Source: Peptococcaceae bacterium
GTDB taxonomy: Bacteria; Bacillota; Peptococcia; DRI-13
Length of the DNA stretch: 55,079 nucleotides
Reading direction: 5' to 3'
Assembly: GCA_020054815.1 (NCBI GenBank)
Contig: JAIHAN010000003.1
Location: forward strand, 1-55,079
Positions 45,998 through 54,433 of this stretch are shown here, in pieces. The translations under genes and the position numbers were made by a program. Position 1 is the first letter of the stretch. Every line of letters begins with the position of its first letter. The notes under the pieces are model-generated. The model was not told the origin of the DNA, searched no databases, and saw only the letters and a list, made by a program, of their open reading frames with translations.

Positions 45998-46774
45998 ATG
46001 GAGTACAAAAACATTCTCTTAACTGAGGAAGGACGGGTGGCAGTGGTAACTGTGAATCGTCCACAGGCTTTAAATGCTTTAAACGAAGAGACGATGACGG
46101 AACTAAAAGACTGTTTCACCAAGCTTGGACAGAAAGAGACCATTCGCGCTATTGTCCTTACAGGTGCGGGAGAAAAGGCTTTTGTAGCTGGCGCCGACAT
46201 TTCCTACATGGCCAAAATGAATCCCATTGAAGCGAGACAATGGGCTAAATATGGGCATGAAGTATTTGGCCTTATTGCTAATCTGCCCAAGCCTGTCATA
46301 GCAGCCGTTAACGGTTTTGCTTTGGGGGGCGGCTGTGAAATTGCTTTGGCTTGTGATATTCGCATAGCTGCAGATAATGCTAAGTTCGGCCAGCCTGAAA
46401 TAAATCTGGGTATTATTCCCGGATTTGCAGGTACCCAGCGGCTAACCCGCCTGGTAGGTAAAGGGATGGCCAAACTTCTCATCTACACCGGTGATATGAT
46501 TGATGCTAATCAAGCTTTGGCTATCGGTTTGGTGGAAAAGGTAGTATCCAAAGAAGAATTGATGGCTGCGGCCATAGAGTTGGCGAACAAAATTGCCAGC
46601 AAACCTGTTGCACCTATCGTCGTGGCAAAAGAGCTGATCAATGCCTGTGACGAGGTAGGGCAAAAAGCCGGTGAGGTCCTGGAAGGCGAGTGCTTCGGTA
46701 TGTGCTTCTCCACGGAAGACCAAAAAGAGGGTATGGACGCATTCCTCAACAAGCGGAAGCCTAATTTTAAATAA
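45998..46774 (+). CDS. Enoyl-CoA hydratase / crotonase
   Basis: 258-aa crotonase-fold hydratase making (S)-3-hydroxyacyl-CoA. The oxyanion-hole segments are VAGADISYM and GFALGGGCEIAL; the two catalytic Glu are in GGCEIALACD and QPEINLGIIPG. ATG 45998 follows GGAGGAGG. It is the last gene of the sigma-54 operon. No 3-hydroxyacyl-CoA dehydrogenase is present in the operon. Confidence 0.95.
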   Translation: MEYKNILLTEEGRVAVVTVNRPQALNALNEETMTELKDCFTKLGQKETIRAIVLTGAGEKAFVAGADISYMAKMNPIEARQWAKYGHEVFGLIANLPKPVIAAVNGFALGGGCEIALACDIRIAADNAKFGQPEINLGIIPGFAGTQRLTRLVGKGMAKLLIYTGDMIDANQALAIGLVEKVVSKEELMAAAIELANKIASKPVAPIVVAKELINACDEVGQKAGEVLEGECFGMCFSTEDQKEGMDAFLNKRKPNFK

Positions 46775-46781
46775 GTAAAAC

Positions 46782-46808
46782 AAAGAGGCGGCAACTGCCG
46801 CCTCTTTT
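46782..46808 (+). terminator. Intrinsic terminator of the sigma-54 operon
   Basis: AAAGAGGCGGCA-AC-TGCCGCCTCTTT hairpin with T-run. Confidence 0.9.
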
Positions 46809-46819
46809 CATGAGTATGC

Positions 46820-46930
46820 CTATTCTTTTTTGACTATAGAGTCTTTGGGAGCACCGCACTCCGGACATTTGCCCGGGCGGCAGCGGGATTCTTTTTCATA
46901 ACCGCAAACACTACATTTCCATACAGCCAT
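46820..46930 (-). CDS. Small rubredoxin-like protein (RCKP type)
   Basis: 36-aa protein: two CxxC pairs, KCSVCGYE (Cys6/Cys9) and KCPECGAP (Cys22/Cys25), with the intervening SRCRPGK. This is the pattern of small rubredoxin-like domains. On the minus strand AAGGAGG lies 7-8 bases before ATG 46930. A Fur-box-like sequence is upstream. Likely a one-iron electron carrier or zinc protein; too small for automatic gene finders. Convergent with the crotonase gene. Confidence 0.82.
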   Translation of the reverse strand: MAVWKCSVCGYEKESRCRPGKCPECGAPKDSIVKKE

Positions 46931-46954
46931 ATTTAATCCTCCTTGTTTTATTAA

Positions 46955-46969
46955 TAGTAATGATTATCA
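46955..46969. promoter_or_regulatory. Fur-box-like site
   Basis: On the minus strand TGATAATCATTACTA, 13 of 15 matches to the 7-1-7 Fur box TGATAAT-N-ATTATCA, 25-39 bp before the rubredoxin-like gene. It suggests iron-dependent repression. Confidence 0.45.
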
Positions 46970-47040
46970 ACAATATTATTCGCTACTGGAAATGAAAATC
47001 CTTTTGAAAACCTAAAATTTTATTGCTTTTTTTATGCTAT

Positions 47041-47175
47041 AATACATGATGTGCAAAATTATAGCATTTTATTCCAGAGGGAAGCAGGGTCTAAAGGTTA
47101 TGGACCTTGACAGTTTGCGCAAGGGTTACTAAAATTTTTTGTGGGGATAGGACTTTCAAGCAGGAGGTGAACAAT
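47041..47175 (+). other. Leader region of the FmdB-like gene with two overlapping hairpins
   Basis: AAGGT-TATGG-ACCTT (47092-47106) and CCTTG...CAAGG (47103-47126) share bases and exclude each other; a TTTTTT run follows at about 47139. TATAAT at 47038-47043 may be the -10, but no good -35 is seen. A regulated leader is possible; no known riboswitch was recognised. Confidence 0.3.
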
Positions 47176-47403
47176 ATGCCCAGTTATGATTATCGCTGCC
47201 CCCAGTGTGGCAAATTTACAGTTACTCAAGGTATTAAAGAAGTGCCTTTACAAAAATGTCCTACATGCCAATCTCCCGTGAATCGCCTTATCGGCAAGAA
47301 TGTAAATATCATATATAAATGCTCAGGTTTCTATACTACCGACTCAAAAAGTTCCCCCGGTTCCCAGGATTCTAACAATGAAACCAAGGCTGTTAATGAA
47401 TAA
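47176..47403 (+). CDS. FmdB-type zinc-ribbon protein
   Basis: 75 aa. MPSYDYRCPQCGKFT and KCPTCQSPV form the CxxC...CxxC zinc ribbon of the FmdB/CxxC_CxxC_SSSS family, often annotated as a putative regulatory protein. A disordered Ser/Asn-rich tail follows the conserved SGFYTTDSK. ATG 47176 follows AGGAGGTGAAC; upstream in-frame ATG 47107 lacks a site. Function unknown. Confidence 0.9.
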   Translation: MPSYDYRCPQCGKFTVTQGIKEVPLQKCPTCQSPVNRLIGKNVNIIYKCSGFYTTDSKSSPGSQDSNNETKAVNE

Positions 47404-47432
47404 ACGCAAGCTTAACCTTGCGTTTATTTTTT
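47401..47432 (+). terminator. Intrinsic terminator after the FmdB-like gene
   Basis: TAAACGCAAG-CTTAAC-CTTGCGTTTA stem followed by TTTTTTT; it includes the stop codon. Confidence 0.92.
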
Positions 47433-47511
47433 TACTGCAAAAAATATTTCCTGATCTAATTTACCAAAGAGGAATTTTTCTTTTCATAGAGAATAATTAT
47501 TAACAAAATAC

Positions 47512-47524
47512 GAAACGCTGTTTC
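47512..47524. promoter_or_regulatory. KdgR-type operator
   Basis: GAAAC-GCT-GTTTC is a perfect palindrome within ACGAAACGCTGTTTCATA, very close to the KdgR box of Enterobacteria. It is 32 bp before the TTG of the IclR-type gene, so it probably represses the whole operon. Confidence 0.75.
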
Positions 47525-47556
47525 ATAATGCGCGACAAAATGGGAGAGAGACGGCA

Positions 47557-48336
47557 TTGAAAATCGAAAAAGACAATAGTGTTCAGGCTGTGAAAAGGGC
47601 TTTGAAAATAATTGAGTTATTGGGCCGAAGCCGTGAGGAATGGGGAGTTACCGACATTGGCCGGGAATTAGGCTTGCACAAAAGTACCATTTACCGGCTC
47701 CTTTCCACAATGAGTGAGGAAGGATTTATTGAACAGAACGCTTCAGGTAAATACCAGTTGGGAACGAAGATGTTGGAGATAGGCGGGCGCATGCTCAATA
47801 ATATTGAAATAAGAAAGGTAGCCATGCCTTTTCTCCTGGAACTATCAAAATATGTGGGGGAAACCGTGCATTTAGTCGTGCTCCATGATGGGGAAGGCAT
47901 CTATGTTGATAAAGTTGAAGCGGAAAATGTTATTCGCATGCATTCTACTATCGGCGCCCGTGTGAAACTCCATTGTTCGGGCGTTGGCAAAAGTATCCTG
48001 GCCCATTTACCGCCCCAGGAAGTACAGGAAATCATCAGAAAACACGGTTTAACCAAAATCACCGATAATACCATAATCACCTATGAAGCGTTGATGGCCG
48101 ATTTGGCTAACGTAAGAAAACTTGGCTATGCTCTTGACAATGAAGAAAATGAGTATGGCATCCGTTGTGTGGCGGGCCCCATATTAGATTACCGGCAGAG
48201 GCCTGTAGCAGCCCTTTCTGTCTCTGGGCCAACTATGCGGATGACCTTGGAAAAAGTAGAGGAGATTGGCGCTCAGGTGGTAAAGACGGCCTTACTAATC
48301 TCAAAGAGAATGGGGTACATTGCCGATAAATTCTAA
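47557..48336 (+). CDS. kdgR: IclR/KdgR-family transcriptional regulator
   Basis: 259 aa: winged HTH (residues 10-75; VQAVKRALKIIELL, KSTIYRLLSTM) and an IclR effector domain (about 90-255; GVGKSILAHLP, ENEYGIRCVAGPI). KdgR proteins bind 2-keto-3-deoxygluconate and release the operator. TTG start 47557 after GGGAGAGAG. The dehydratase, KDPG aldolase and KDG kinase genes follow, which fits KDG as inducer. Confidence 0.92.
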   Translation: MKIEKDNSVQAVKRALKIIELLGRSREEWGVTDIGRELGLHKSTIYRLLSTMSEEGFIEQNASGKYQLGTKMLEIGGRMLNNIEIRKVAMPFLLELSKYVGETVHLVVLHDGEGIYVDKVEAENVIRMHSTIGARVKLHCSGVGKSILAHLPPQEVQEIIRKHGLTKITDNTIITYEALMADLANVRKLGYALDNEENEYGIRCVAGPILDYRQRPVAALSVSGPTMRMTLEKVEEIGAQVVKTALLISKRMGYIADKF

Positions 48337-48354
48337 AAAGAGAGAGGGATTCAG

Positions 48355-50073
48355 TTGTTAAAGTCACAGAGATTAAAAGGAGTTGCCCCGGAAATCGAAT
48401 CACTGCGCTTGGGTATGAATTATACTGAAAATGATTTAGAGAAACCGCAAATCATGGTGAATAGCACCCAGGGAGAAAGTCACCCTGGCAGTTATGGGCT
48501 AAACCAGCTGGTAGAAGAAGCCGTAATCGGTGTGTGGAGTAAGGGGGGCAAACCTTCCCGCTATACCGTTACGGATATCTGTGATGGCATAGCCCAGGGA
48601 CATGAAGGCATGAATTACTCTTTAGCCTCACGGGAAATCATCGCTGCTATGATTGAAATCCAGGGGCAGGCCAGTCCTTTTGACGGGATCATCCTCTGCG
48701 CTTCCTGTGATAAATCCATTCCCGCCCACCTAATGGCTGCCGCCCGTTTAAATATTCCTGCTATTTTTATTCCAGGCGGAACTGCCCTAACCGGGCCGGG
48801 CAACCTTAGTTTGGAACAGATAGGGACATATAGTGTGCAATACCATCTTGGTAAGATTACAAAAGAAGAGTTTACCCATCTCCAGCGGGAGGCTTGCCCA
48901 AGCTGCGGCGCCTGCCAGATGATGGGGACAGCAAGTACAATGCAGGTCATGGCAGAAGCTTTGGGCCTGGCTTTACCGGGTACCGCCCTCATTCCTTTTC
49001 CCTTAAAGAAAATCAGGGATATGGCAAGACAGGCGGGAGAACAAATCTTATATCTAGTGGAAAAAGATATCAAACCCTCTGATATCTTAACAAAGGAAGC
49101 CTTTAACAATGCCCTGATGGTTCATGCAGCCATTTCCGGTTCTACCAATGCCATCTTACATTTACCTGCAATTGCCAGGGAAGTTGGTATTAAACTGGAA
49201 CCGGCTGAGATCGATGAGATACACCGCAGGATTCCTTACCTGGTGGACGTCAGACCAACGGGTTATTATGCTACAGAGTTCTTCTGGTATGCCGGTGGAG
49301 TACCTGCCGTCATGTGGGAAATCAAAGAACATTTACACCTGGACCAGCTAACAGTGACCGGAAAAACTTTAGGAGAAAATTTGGAAGAACTTTGGAAATC
49401 AGGCTGGTTCCAGAGAGTAAACCGTTACCTGGAAAACTACCGTATGCAAAAAGAAGCTGTGATCAGGCCCAAACATAACCCCATCCAGGCTCAAGGTTCA
49501 CTGGCTGTTCTCAAAGGAAACATTGCCCCTGAAGGCGCTGTGGTGAAACATGCTGCCGTGCCCCGAGAAATGCAGGATCACATTGGTCCTGCCCGGGTCT
49601 TTGATCATGAGGAAGCAGCCCGGGAAGCAGTTTTGCATAACAGGATACAGCCGGGGGATGTCATTGTGGTCCGCTATGCAGGACCGAAAGGTTCGGGCAT
49701 GCCTGAAATGTTCTATACTACGGAGGCTATTGCCGCCAACCCCCTTTTAAGCAGTACTACGGCTCTAATTACAGATGGCCGTTTTTCGGGGGCTACCCGC
49801 GGCCCGGCTATCGGCCATGTTTCTCCCGAAGCCATTGAAGGTGGTCCTATCGCCCTGGTGCAGGACGGTGATTTAATCCACATTGATATAGCAGGGAGAG
49901 GCCTGAACATGATCGGCTGGGACGGCAGTCAAAAAACACCTGCGGAAGTGGCGGAGGAACTGTCCAGGAGGAAGGCGAAGTGGCAGGCTCCGGCAAGTCG
50001 ATTACAAAAAGGAATTCTTAAGGTCTTCGGCCGCCTGGCAAGTTCTGCCATGTCCGGGGGCTTTATGGAATAA
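48355..50073 (+). CDS. IlvD/Edd-family dehydratase, probably sugar-acid dehydratase
   Basis: 572-aa Fe-S dehydratase. Cluster cysteines in [26 protein letters not shown] and the first cysteine in [15 protein letters not shown]; the C-terminal part has [21 protein letters not shown]. It probably turns an aldonic acid into a 2-keto-3-deoxy acid. Context (KdgR, Eda, KdgK) argues against branched-chain amino acid synthesis. The exact aldonate (gluconate, galactonate, xylonate) is not readable. TTG start 48355, 18 bp after kdgR. Confidence 0.88.
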   Translation: MLKSQRLKGVAPEIESLRLGMNYTENDLEKPQIMVNSTQGESHPGSYGLNQLVEEAVIGVWSKGGKPSRYTVTDICDGIAQGHEGMNYSLASREIIAAMIEIQGQASPFDGIILCASCDKSIPAHLMAAARLNIPAIFIPGGTALTGPGNLSLEQIGTYSVQYHLGKITKEEFTHLQREACPSCGACQMMGTASTMQVMAEALGLALPGTALIPFPLKKIRDMARQAGEQILYLVEKDIKPSDILTKEAFNNALMVHAAISGSTNAILHLPAIAREVGIKLEPAEIDEIHRRIPYLVDVRPTGYYATEFFWYAGGVPAVMWEIKEHLHLDQLTVTGKTLGENLEELWKSGWFQRVNRYLENYRMQKEAVIRPKHNPIQAQGSLAVLKGNIAPEGAVVKHAAVPREMQDHIGPARVFDHEEAAREAVLHNRIQPGDVIVVRYAGPKGSGMPEMFYTTEAIAANPLLSSTTALITDGRFSGATRGPAIGHVSPEAIEGGPIALVQDGDLIHIDIAGRGLNMIGWDGSQKTPAEVAEELSRRKAKWQAPASRLQKGILKVFGRLASSAMSGGFME

Positions 50074-50102
50074 CAATTTAAGGGATTAAAGGAGGAATTA
50101 TT

Positions 50103-50756
50103 GTGTTACCCAACAGAATTAAAATCTTACAAAAACTCATCGAGTGTGGTGTAGTTGCCGTTGTTCGGGCAGAATCGGCACAACAGGCCAAGGCTATTGC
50201 CGATGCTGTAAAAGCCGGGGGTGTAACTGCAGTAGAAATTACTATGACAGTCCCCGGAGCCCTGGATGTGATGAAGGAACTGGCTGCTTACTACTCTCCT
50301 GAAGAAATGTTATTGGGAGCCGGAACAGTGTTAGATGCAGAAACTGCCCGGATGGCTATTTTGGCCGGGGCCCAGTACGTGGTTTCACCTCATCTGAACT
50401 TGGAAGTAGTTAAACTTTGTAACCGCTACCAGGTGCCAGTCATGCCAGGCGCCATGACGATTAAAGAGGTTGTGGAAGCCATGGAAGCGGGCGCAGATGT
50501 GGTAAAAATCTTCCCGGGGGAAGTTTTAGGCGTAGGCGTGATCAAGGCTATCAAAGGTCCCCTGCCCCAAGCTCCTCTCATGCCTACGGGCGGTGTTTCC
50601 CTGGATAACGTGGACCAGTGGATACAAGCGGGTTGCCTGGCCGTTGGTGTTGGTAGTGCTTTAACCAAAGGGGCAGCCAAAGGAAATTACGCGGAAGTAA
50701 CAGAAACAGCCAGGGCTTTTGTGGAGAAAGTGAAACAGGCGAGAAACAAAAAATAA
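50103..50756 (+). CDS. eda: KDPG/KHG aldolase
   Basis: 217-aa class I aldolase splitting 2-keto-3-deoxy-6-phosphogluconate to pyruvate and glyceraldehyde-3-phosphate. Schiff-base Lys135 in ADVVKIFPGE, general base Glu in TAVEITMTVPG. GTG start 50103 after AAAGGAGG. Middle gene of the KDG operon. Confidence 0.95.
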   Translation: MLPNRIKILQKLIECGVVAVVRAESAQQAKAIADAVKAGGVTAVEITMTVPGALDVMKELAAYYSPEEMLLGAGTVLDAETARMAILAGAQYVVSPHLNLEVVKLCNRYQVPVMPGAMTIKEVVEAMEAGADVVKIFPGEVLGVGVIKAIKGPLPQAPLMPTGGVSLDNVDQWIQAGCLAVGVGSALTKGAAKGNYAEVTETARAFVEKVKQARNKK

Positions 50757-50803
50757 GTAAGAAATAAGAAAGAAATAAGTAAGATATAAGGGAGGTCTTT
50801 AAC

Positions 50804-51826
50804 ATGAAAAAGGTAGTAACTTTCGGAGAAATCATGCTGAGGCTCTCGACGCCTAACTACCAGCGCTTTGTCCAGGCCGAAAGCTTTGATGTAACTTATG
50901 GCGGGGGAGAGGCCAACGTGGCGGCTTCTTTAGCCAACTACGGGCTTGATGCTTATTTTGTCACGAAGGTTCCTGATAACCCTATCGGTCAAGCTGCCAT
51001 TAATCATTTGAGAAGGTATGGTGTACATACCGACCATATTTTAAAAGGCGGCCCCCGCCTGGGTATTTATTTCCTGGAATATGGTGCATCCCAGCGGCCC
51101 TCCAAGGTTGTCTATGACAGAGCCAATTCCTCCATTTCCCAGGTAAAAGCGGGCGAATTTGACTGGGAAAAAATCTTCCAGGGCGCAGAACTCTTCCATT
51201 TCACCGGGATTACACCTGCCCTGGGTGATGCTGCGGCAGCTGCAACCCTGGAAGCCTGCCAGGCTGCCAAGAAAATGGGTGTTACGGTTAGCTGTGACTA
51301 TAACTACCGGAAAAATCTCTGGAGTCCCCAAAAAGCCAATGAGGTCATGACCCGTTTAATGGAGTATGTAGATATCGGCATCGGTAATGAAGAAGATGCC
51401 GAAAAAGTTTTCGGTATCCACGCGACAGGTACCGATGTGACCTCTGGTCAATTAAGCCTGGAGGGCTATAAGTCCGTAGCAAGACAGTTAGTAGAAAGGT
51501 TTGGGTTTAAGAAAACCGCCATTACCTTACGGGAGAGCTACTCTGCTTTTGACAACGGCTGGTCTGCCCTGCTTTATGATGGGGAAGAATTTTATCATTC
51601 CAAAAAATACAACATTCATATCGTGGACAGAGTGGGCGGCGGCGACTCCTTTGTTGGAGGCTTGCTTTACGGTTTGTTATCCGGTATGAGTAATCAGGAG
51701 GCCTTAGAGTTTGCTGTAGCCGCTTCCTGTTTGAAACATACCATTCACGGTGATTTTAACCACGTTACAGTTTCCGAGGTTAAGAGCCTGATGGAAGGCG
51801 ATGCTTCGGGAAGGGTACAGCGTTAA
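50804..51826 (+). CDS. kdgK: 2-keto-3-deoxygluconate kinase (PfkB family)
   Basis: 340-aa ribokinase-type kinase. VTFGEIMLRLS and the GGGEANVAASLA substrate loop at the N-terminus; catalytic DRVGGGDSFVGG near residue 276. It phosphorylates KDG to KDPG for Eda. GGGAGG precedes ATG 50804. Together with the dehydratase this is a semi-phosphorylative or classic KDG branch feeding glycolysis. Confidence 0.95.
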   Translation: MKKVVTFGEIMLRLSTPNYQRFVQAESFDVTYGGGEANVAASLANYGLDAYFVTKVPDNPIGQAAINHLRRYGVHTDHILKGGPRLGIYFLEYGASQRPSKVVYDRANSSISQVKAGEFDWEKIFQGAELFHFTGITPALGDAAAAATLEACQAAKKMGVTVSCDYNYRKNLWSPQKANEVMTRLMEYVDIGIGNEEDAEKVFGIHATGTDVTSGQLSLEGYKSVARQLVERFGFKKTAITLRESYSAFDNGWSALLYDGEEFYHSKKYNIHIVDRVGGGDSFVGGLLYGLLSGMSNQEALEFAVAASCLKHTIHGDFNHVTVSEVKSLMEGDASGRVQR

Positions 51827-51895
51827 GATAACGTGAACAGGTAAACCGTAAACAGGTGAAGACCGTATAACAAAATTCAACCTTGAATATGTTAA

Positions 51896-51937
51896 AAAAC
51901 AAAAACCAGCAGGATAACCTGACTGGTTTTTGTTTTT
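51896..51937. terminator. Bidirectional terminator between kdgK and the SASP gene
   Basis: AAAACAAAAACCAG...CTGGTTTTTGTTTT stem with inner AGG/CCT pairs and flanking T/A runs, usable on both strands. Confidence 0.85.
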
Positions 51938-51988
51938 TAAAAATTATCCGGTAATCGGAAGGCAGATATCGGAAGTCGAAAAGATTGA

Positions 51989-52204
51989 CTAGAATTGGCC
52001 GCCGTTCTTTAGATGTTCTTCGGCAAATTGCACCATTTTTCTGGTCATATAACCACCGATATAACCGTTTTGACGGGAGGTCAAACTGCCTTTATCGACG
52101 GCTTCATAGTTGCCTAATCCCAGTTCTCCAGCCATTTCGTATTTCAAGTTATTCAAGAAAGACTTGGCTCCTTGTACAGCAGGTTTATTTGTGTTTCTTG
52201 GCAT
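51989..52204 (-). CDS. Alpha/beta-type small acid-soluble spore protein
   Basis: 71-aa DNA-coating spore protein. LNNLKYEMAGELGL is the germination-protease (GPR) cleavage region, and LTSRQNGYIGGYMTRKMVQFAEEHL is the conserved DNA-binding stretch. ATG 52204 lies 7-8 bases after AAAGGAGG; an in-frame ATG at 52225 overlaps the ribosome site. It shows the host makes true endospores. A sigma-G-type promoter is plausible upstream. Confidence 0.96.
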   Translation of the reverse strand: MPRNTNKPAVQGAKSFLNNLKYEMAGELGLGNYEAVDKGSLTSRQNGYIGGYMTRKMVQFAEEHLKNGGQF

Positions 52205-52251
52205 TTTTGTTTCCTCCTTTAGCAAATTAGTATTTGTTGTGGTTTCGTTTA

Positions 52252-52281
52252 TAGGATGTGCGGTGGGGCAAAAAGATATGA
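52252..52281 (-). promoter_or_regulatory. Possible sigma-G promoter of the SASP gene
   Basis: On the minus strand TCATAT, 17 bp, CATCCTA. It resembles forespore promoters weakly, and its place (about 47 bp before ATG) is right. Confidence 0.35.
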
Positions 52282-52338
52282 TGCAAATCTTTTGGCAATT
52301 CTACCAACATTGTTAAGTGTTTTTTAAAAAAAAGGACA

Positions 52339-52368
52339 GACACATTATCCCAGTAACCTCCATACAAT
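52339..52368 (+). promoter_or_regulatory. Sigma-E/K-type promoter of sigK
   Basis: The -10 CATACAAT (52361-52368) is a perfect match to the mother-cell consensus; GACACATT (52339-52346) is the -35, 6 of 8 matches, spacer 14 bp. It indicates mother-cell expression of the interrupted sigK. Confidence 0.8.
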
Positions 52369-52400
52369 TTACAACGAATTTAAATGGAGGAGGAGTTTAG

Positions 52401-52859
52401 ATGGGATTCGGAACAGTAGTCGTGGCTGCTGTCACTCTGGCAAAAAGTATCTTATTGCTTTTTTATTATTTGAATAACAATGCTTTTCCCCAACCTCTTT
52501 CCGATGAAGAAGAGACCTATTATCTTGAAGAATTTAAAAAAGGAAACATGAATGCCAGGAATACCCTTATTGAACATAACCTGCGCCTGGTAGCACATAT
52601 AGGGAAAAAATTTGACAGCACGGGTGAGGATAAGGATGATATCATTTCTATCGGTACTATCGGCCTGATTAAGGCTATCAATACATTTGACAGTGATAAA
52701 GGCACCAAGTTAGCCACATATGCTGCCCGCTGCATTGAAAACGAGATCCTGATGCATCTCAGGGCTACGAAAAAAAATAAAGGTGAAGTATCTTTATATG
52801 ATCCCATCGGTATTGATAAGGAGGGCAACGAGATAACACTAACGGTTTATCTGTATTGA
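52401..52859 (+). CDS. sigK: N-terminal part of pro-sigma-K, interrupted by an inserted element
   Basis: Late mother-cell sigma factor, first segment (spoIVCB equivalent). It has the hydrophobic pro-sequence (residues 1-20, [20 protein letters not shown]) and the NNAFPQPL motif before region 2 ([40 protein letters not shown]). Identity with sigma-K continues to DKEGNEITL, codon 147; then a foreign TVYLY and stop. Region 4 is missing and should lie on the other side of the element. GGAGGAGG precedes ATG. The last 13 bases overlap the end of the convergent recombinase gene. Confidence 0.93.
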   Translation: MGFGTVVVAAVTLAKSILLLFYYLNNNAFPQPLSDEEETYYLEEFKKGNMNARNTLIEHNLRLVAHIGKKFDSTGEDKDDIISIGTIGLIKAINTFDSDKGTKLATYAARCIENEILMHLRATKKNKGEVSLYDPIGIDKEGNEITLTVYLY

Positions 52860-52862
52860 CTA
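52833..52862. mobile_element. Left attachment junction of a skin-like element in sigK
   Basis: Homology to sigma-K stops after the CTA codon at 52839-52841, so the crossover core should be within a few bases of it. Element sequence begins here and continues to the window end. The exact core cannot be defined without the right end. Confidence 0.7.
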
Positions 52863-54430
52863 GATAACTTAGGATAAAGCACTAGAGTAAACTCATCTCC
52901 TTTTTGATGTTTTTCTTTGCGATAAGTGCCGTATTCCAATATTGATTTCAAGAGGTTGTTTTTTTCCGCAGGACTTTTAAGTTCTGAATAAATATCCAAG
53001 GCGTTTTGCACCATAGGTATTATTTCTACCTGTGCTTTTACTCTTTGCATTTCATCATTCAAAGCTTTTTCCGCATTAACAATGGCTGTTTTGGTTGTAT
53101 CAATTCGTTCGGTAATAGTACGTGATCTTTCTAAAAAAGTTTCTTCATCATAGATGCCCCGCTCAAGGAGATCGTGTAGTCGTCCTTTTTGCTTTTCTAA
53201 TTCGGAGAGTTCCTTTTCTAAATTTTGCAGGGCTTTTCTACGAATATCTATAACGTTATCAGTTTTTAATTGCGGTTTGGATAGATTCCATTTTGCCTGA
53301 TATTCCCTAAGCCAATTTCTTAACCCTTCAATAACCCGGTTTTCCACAAATTCAAACCGACTGCTTTTATTGGGACAACGAGTATTGTAACAGATGAAAT
53401 GCGGCCTTTGATTTGTGTAAACCCTTAAAACCATAGAAGACCCGCAAATATCACACTTAATTAGACCTGCCAGCGGGTTGACGATCCCATTTTGCAGTTG
53501 ATAGGGGACATGATATTTGTTTTTTAATATTTCTTGAGCTTTAGCAAACTGTTCTTCTTCCACAAGGGGTTGGTGCTTGCCTTTAGAATATATCCATTCT
53601 TCTTTAGGTCTTGTTCGCACATCTTTTCTTTTTCCAGATACAACTGATTTTTTATATTCTTTTTTTTTCCATGTGATTATGCCTATATAAACAGGGTTTT
53701 TAAGAATAGATAAAACAGAAGAAGATTTCCATTCAATTCCTGTATATGAACGATACCCTAGACGGTTGAGTTCGTTTGCTATTTTATTAGCTCCCATTCG
53801 TAGAGAGGGGTCCTCGTGAGTGTACCAATCAAAAATCATTTTAACGACAGGTGCCTGTTCCGGGTGAGGGACCAGGTATCTATTTTTGTCTTTTTCTTCG
53901 ATAAGATAACCATAAGGCGGTCTTGTGCCAATATAATTTCCTTCCTGTACGGAACGAACACGGCCCCCTTGAAGCCTTCTGGTTATGATTTTGAGTTCCT
54001 TTCGGGCCATAAATGCCTCGAATTCGCTGTATTCTTCATCAAATTCATTTTGCAAATCATATATCTTGCGAGGGGTGATAATCTTGGTGTTGGACTTTTT
54101 AAAAGTTTCCAAGATAAGTCCCTGCTCTTGCATATTGCCTCGGCCAAGACGATCCATGTCCATACACAGGACAGATTTCCATTTGCCTTCTTCTACATCT
54201 TTTAAAAGTTCCAGCATCTCAGGCCGATGTATCAGACTTTCACCTGAGACAATTTCTTCGTAAACTTTTGTTACATTTACTTGCAGTTCTTTTGCCAGTC
54301 TGAATAATGCTTTTTTATGTTTTGCCAGCGTTTCGCCTTCGCCACGAGCTTCAGCTTCCCGGTCCTCACGAGACTTGCGAAGATAAATGCAAGCTGGCTC
54401 CAGGTCTATATTGTAAGTTTTGCTAATCAT
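52847..54430 (-). CDS. Large serine recombinase (SpoIVCA-like integrase/excisionase)
   Basis: 527-aa serine recombinase: resolvase domain (1-150) with nucleophile Ser20 in YLRKSRED and DMDRLGRGN; recombinase domain (about 165-270; GTRPPYGYL); zinc ribbon CDICGSSM...CYNTRCPNK (about 325-355); long coiled coil (about 405-465). It points toward sigK and ends 13 bp inside the truncated sigK frame. By position it is the enzyme that joins the sigK halves in the mother cell, or a prophage integrase exapted to it. It follows the immA-like gene with a 3-bp gap. Confidence 0.95.
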   Translation of the reverse strand: MISKTYNIDLEPACIYLRKSREDREAEARGEGETLAKHKKALFRLAKELQVNVTKVYEEIVSGESLIHRPEMLELLKDVEEGKWKSVLCMDMDRLGRGNMQEQGLILETFKKSNTKIITPRKIYDLQNEFDEEYSEFEAFMARKELKIITRRLQGGRVRSVQEGNYIGTRPPYGYLIEEKDKNRYLVPHPEQAPVVKMIFDWYTHEDPSLRMGANKIANELNRLGYRSYTGIEWKSSSVLSILKNPVYIGIITWKKKEYKKSVVSGKRKDVRTRPKEEWIYSKGKHQPLVEEEQFAKAQEILKNKYHVPYQLQNGIVNPLAGLIKCDICGSSMVLRVYTNQRPHFICYNTRCPNKSSRFEFVENRVIEGLRNWLREYQAKWNLSKPQLKTDNVIDIRRKALQNLEKELSELEKQKGRLHDLLERGIYDEETFLERSRTITERIDTTKTAIVNAEKALNDEMQRVKAQVEIIPMVQNALDIYSELKSPAEKNNLLKSILEYGTYRKEKHQKGDEFTLVLYPKLSSQYR

Positions 54431-54433
54431 GTT

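Noticed and set aside
48355-50073. ilvD of branched-chain amino acid synthesis
   Set aside because: Its neighbours are KdgR, KDPG aldolase and KDG kinase with a KdgR-like operator, which favour a sugar-acid dehydratase.
50752-50790. AATAAG-rich short repeats between eda and kdgK
   Set aside because: Low-complexity, purine-rich spacer probably arisen by slippage; no palindrome or known site.
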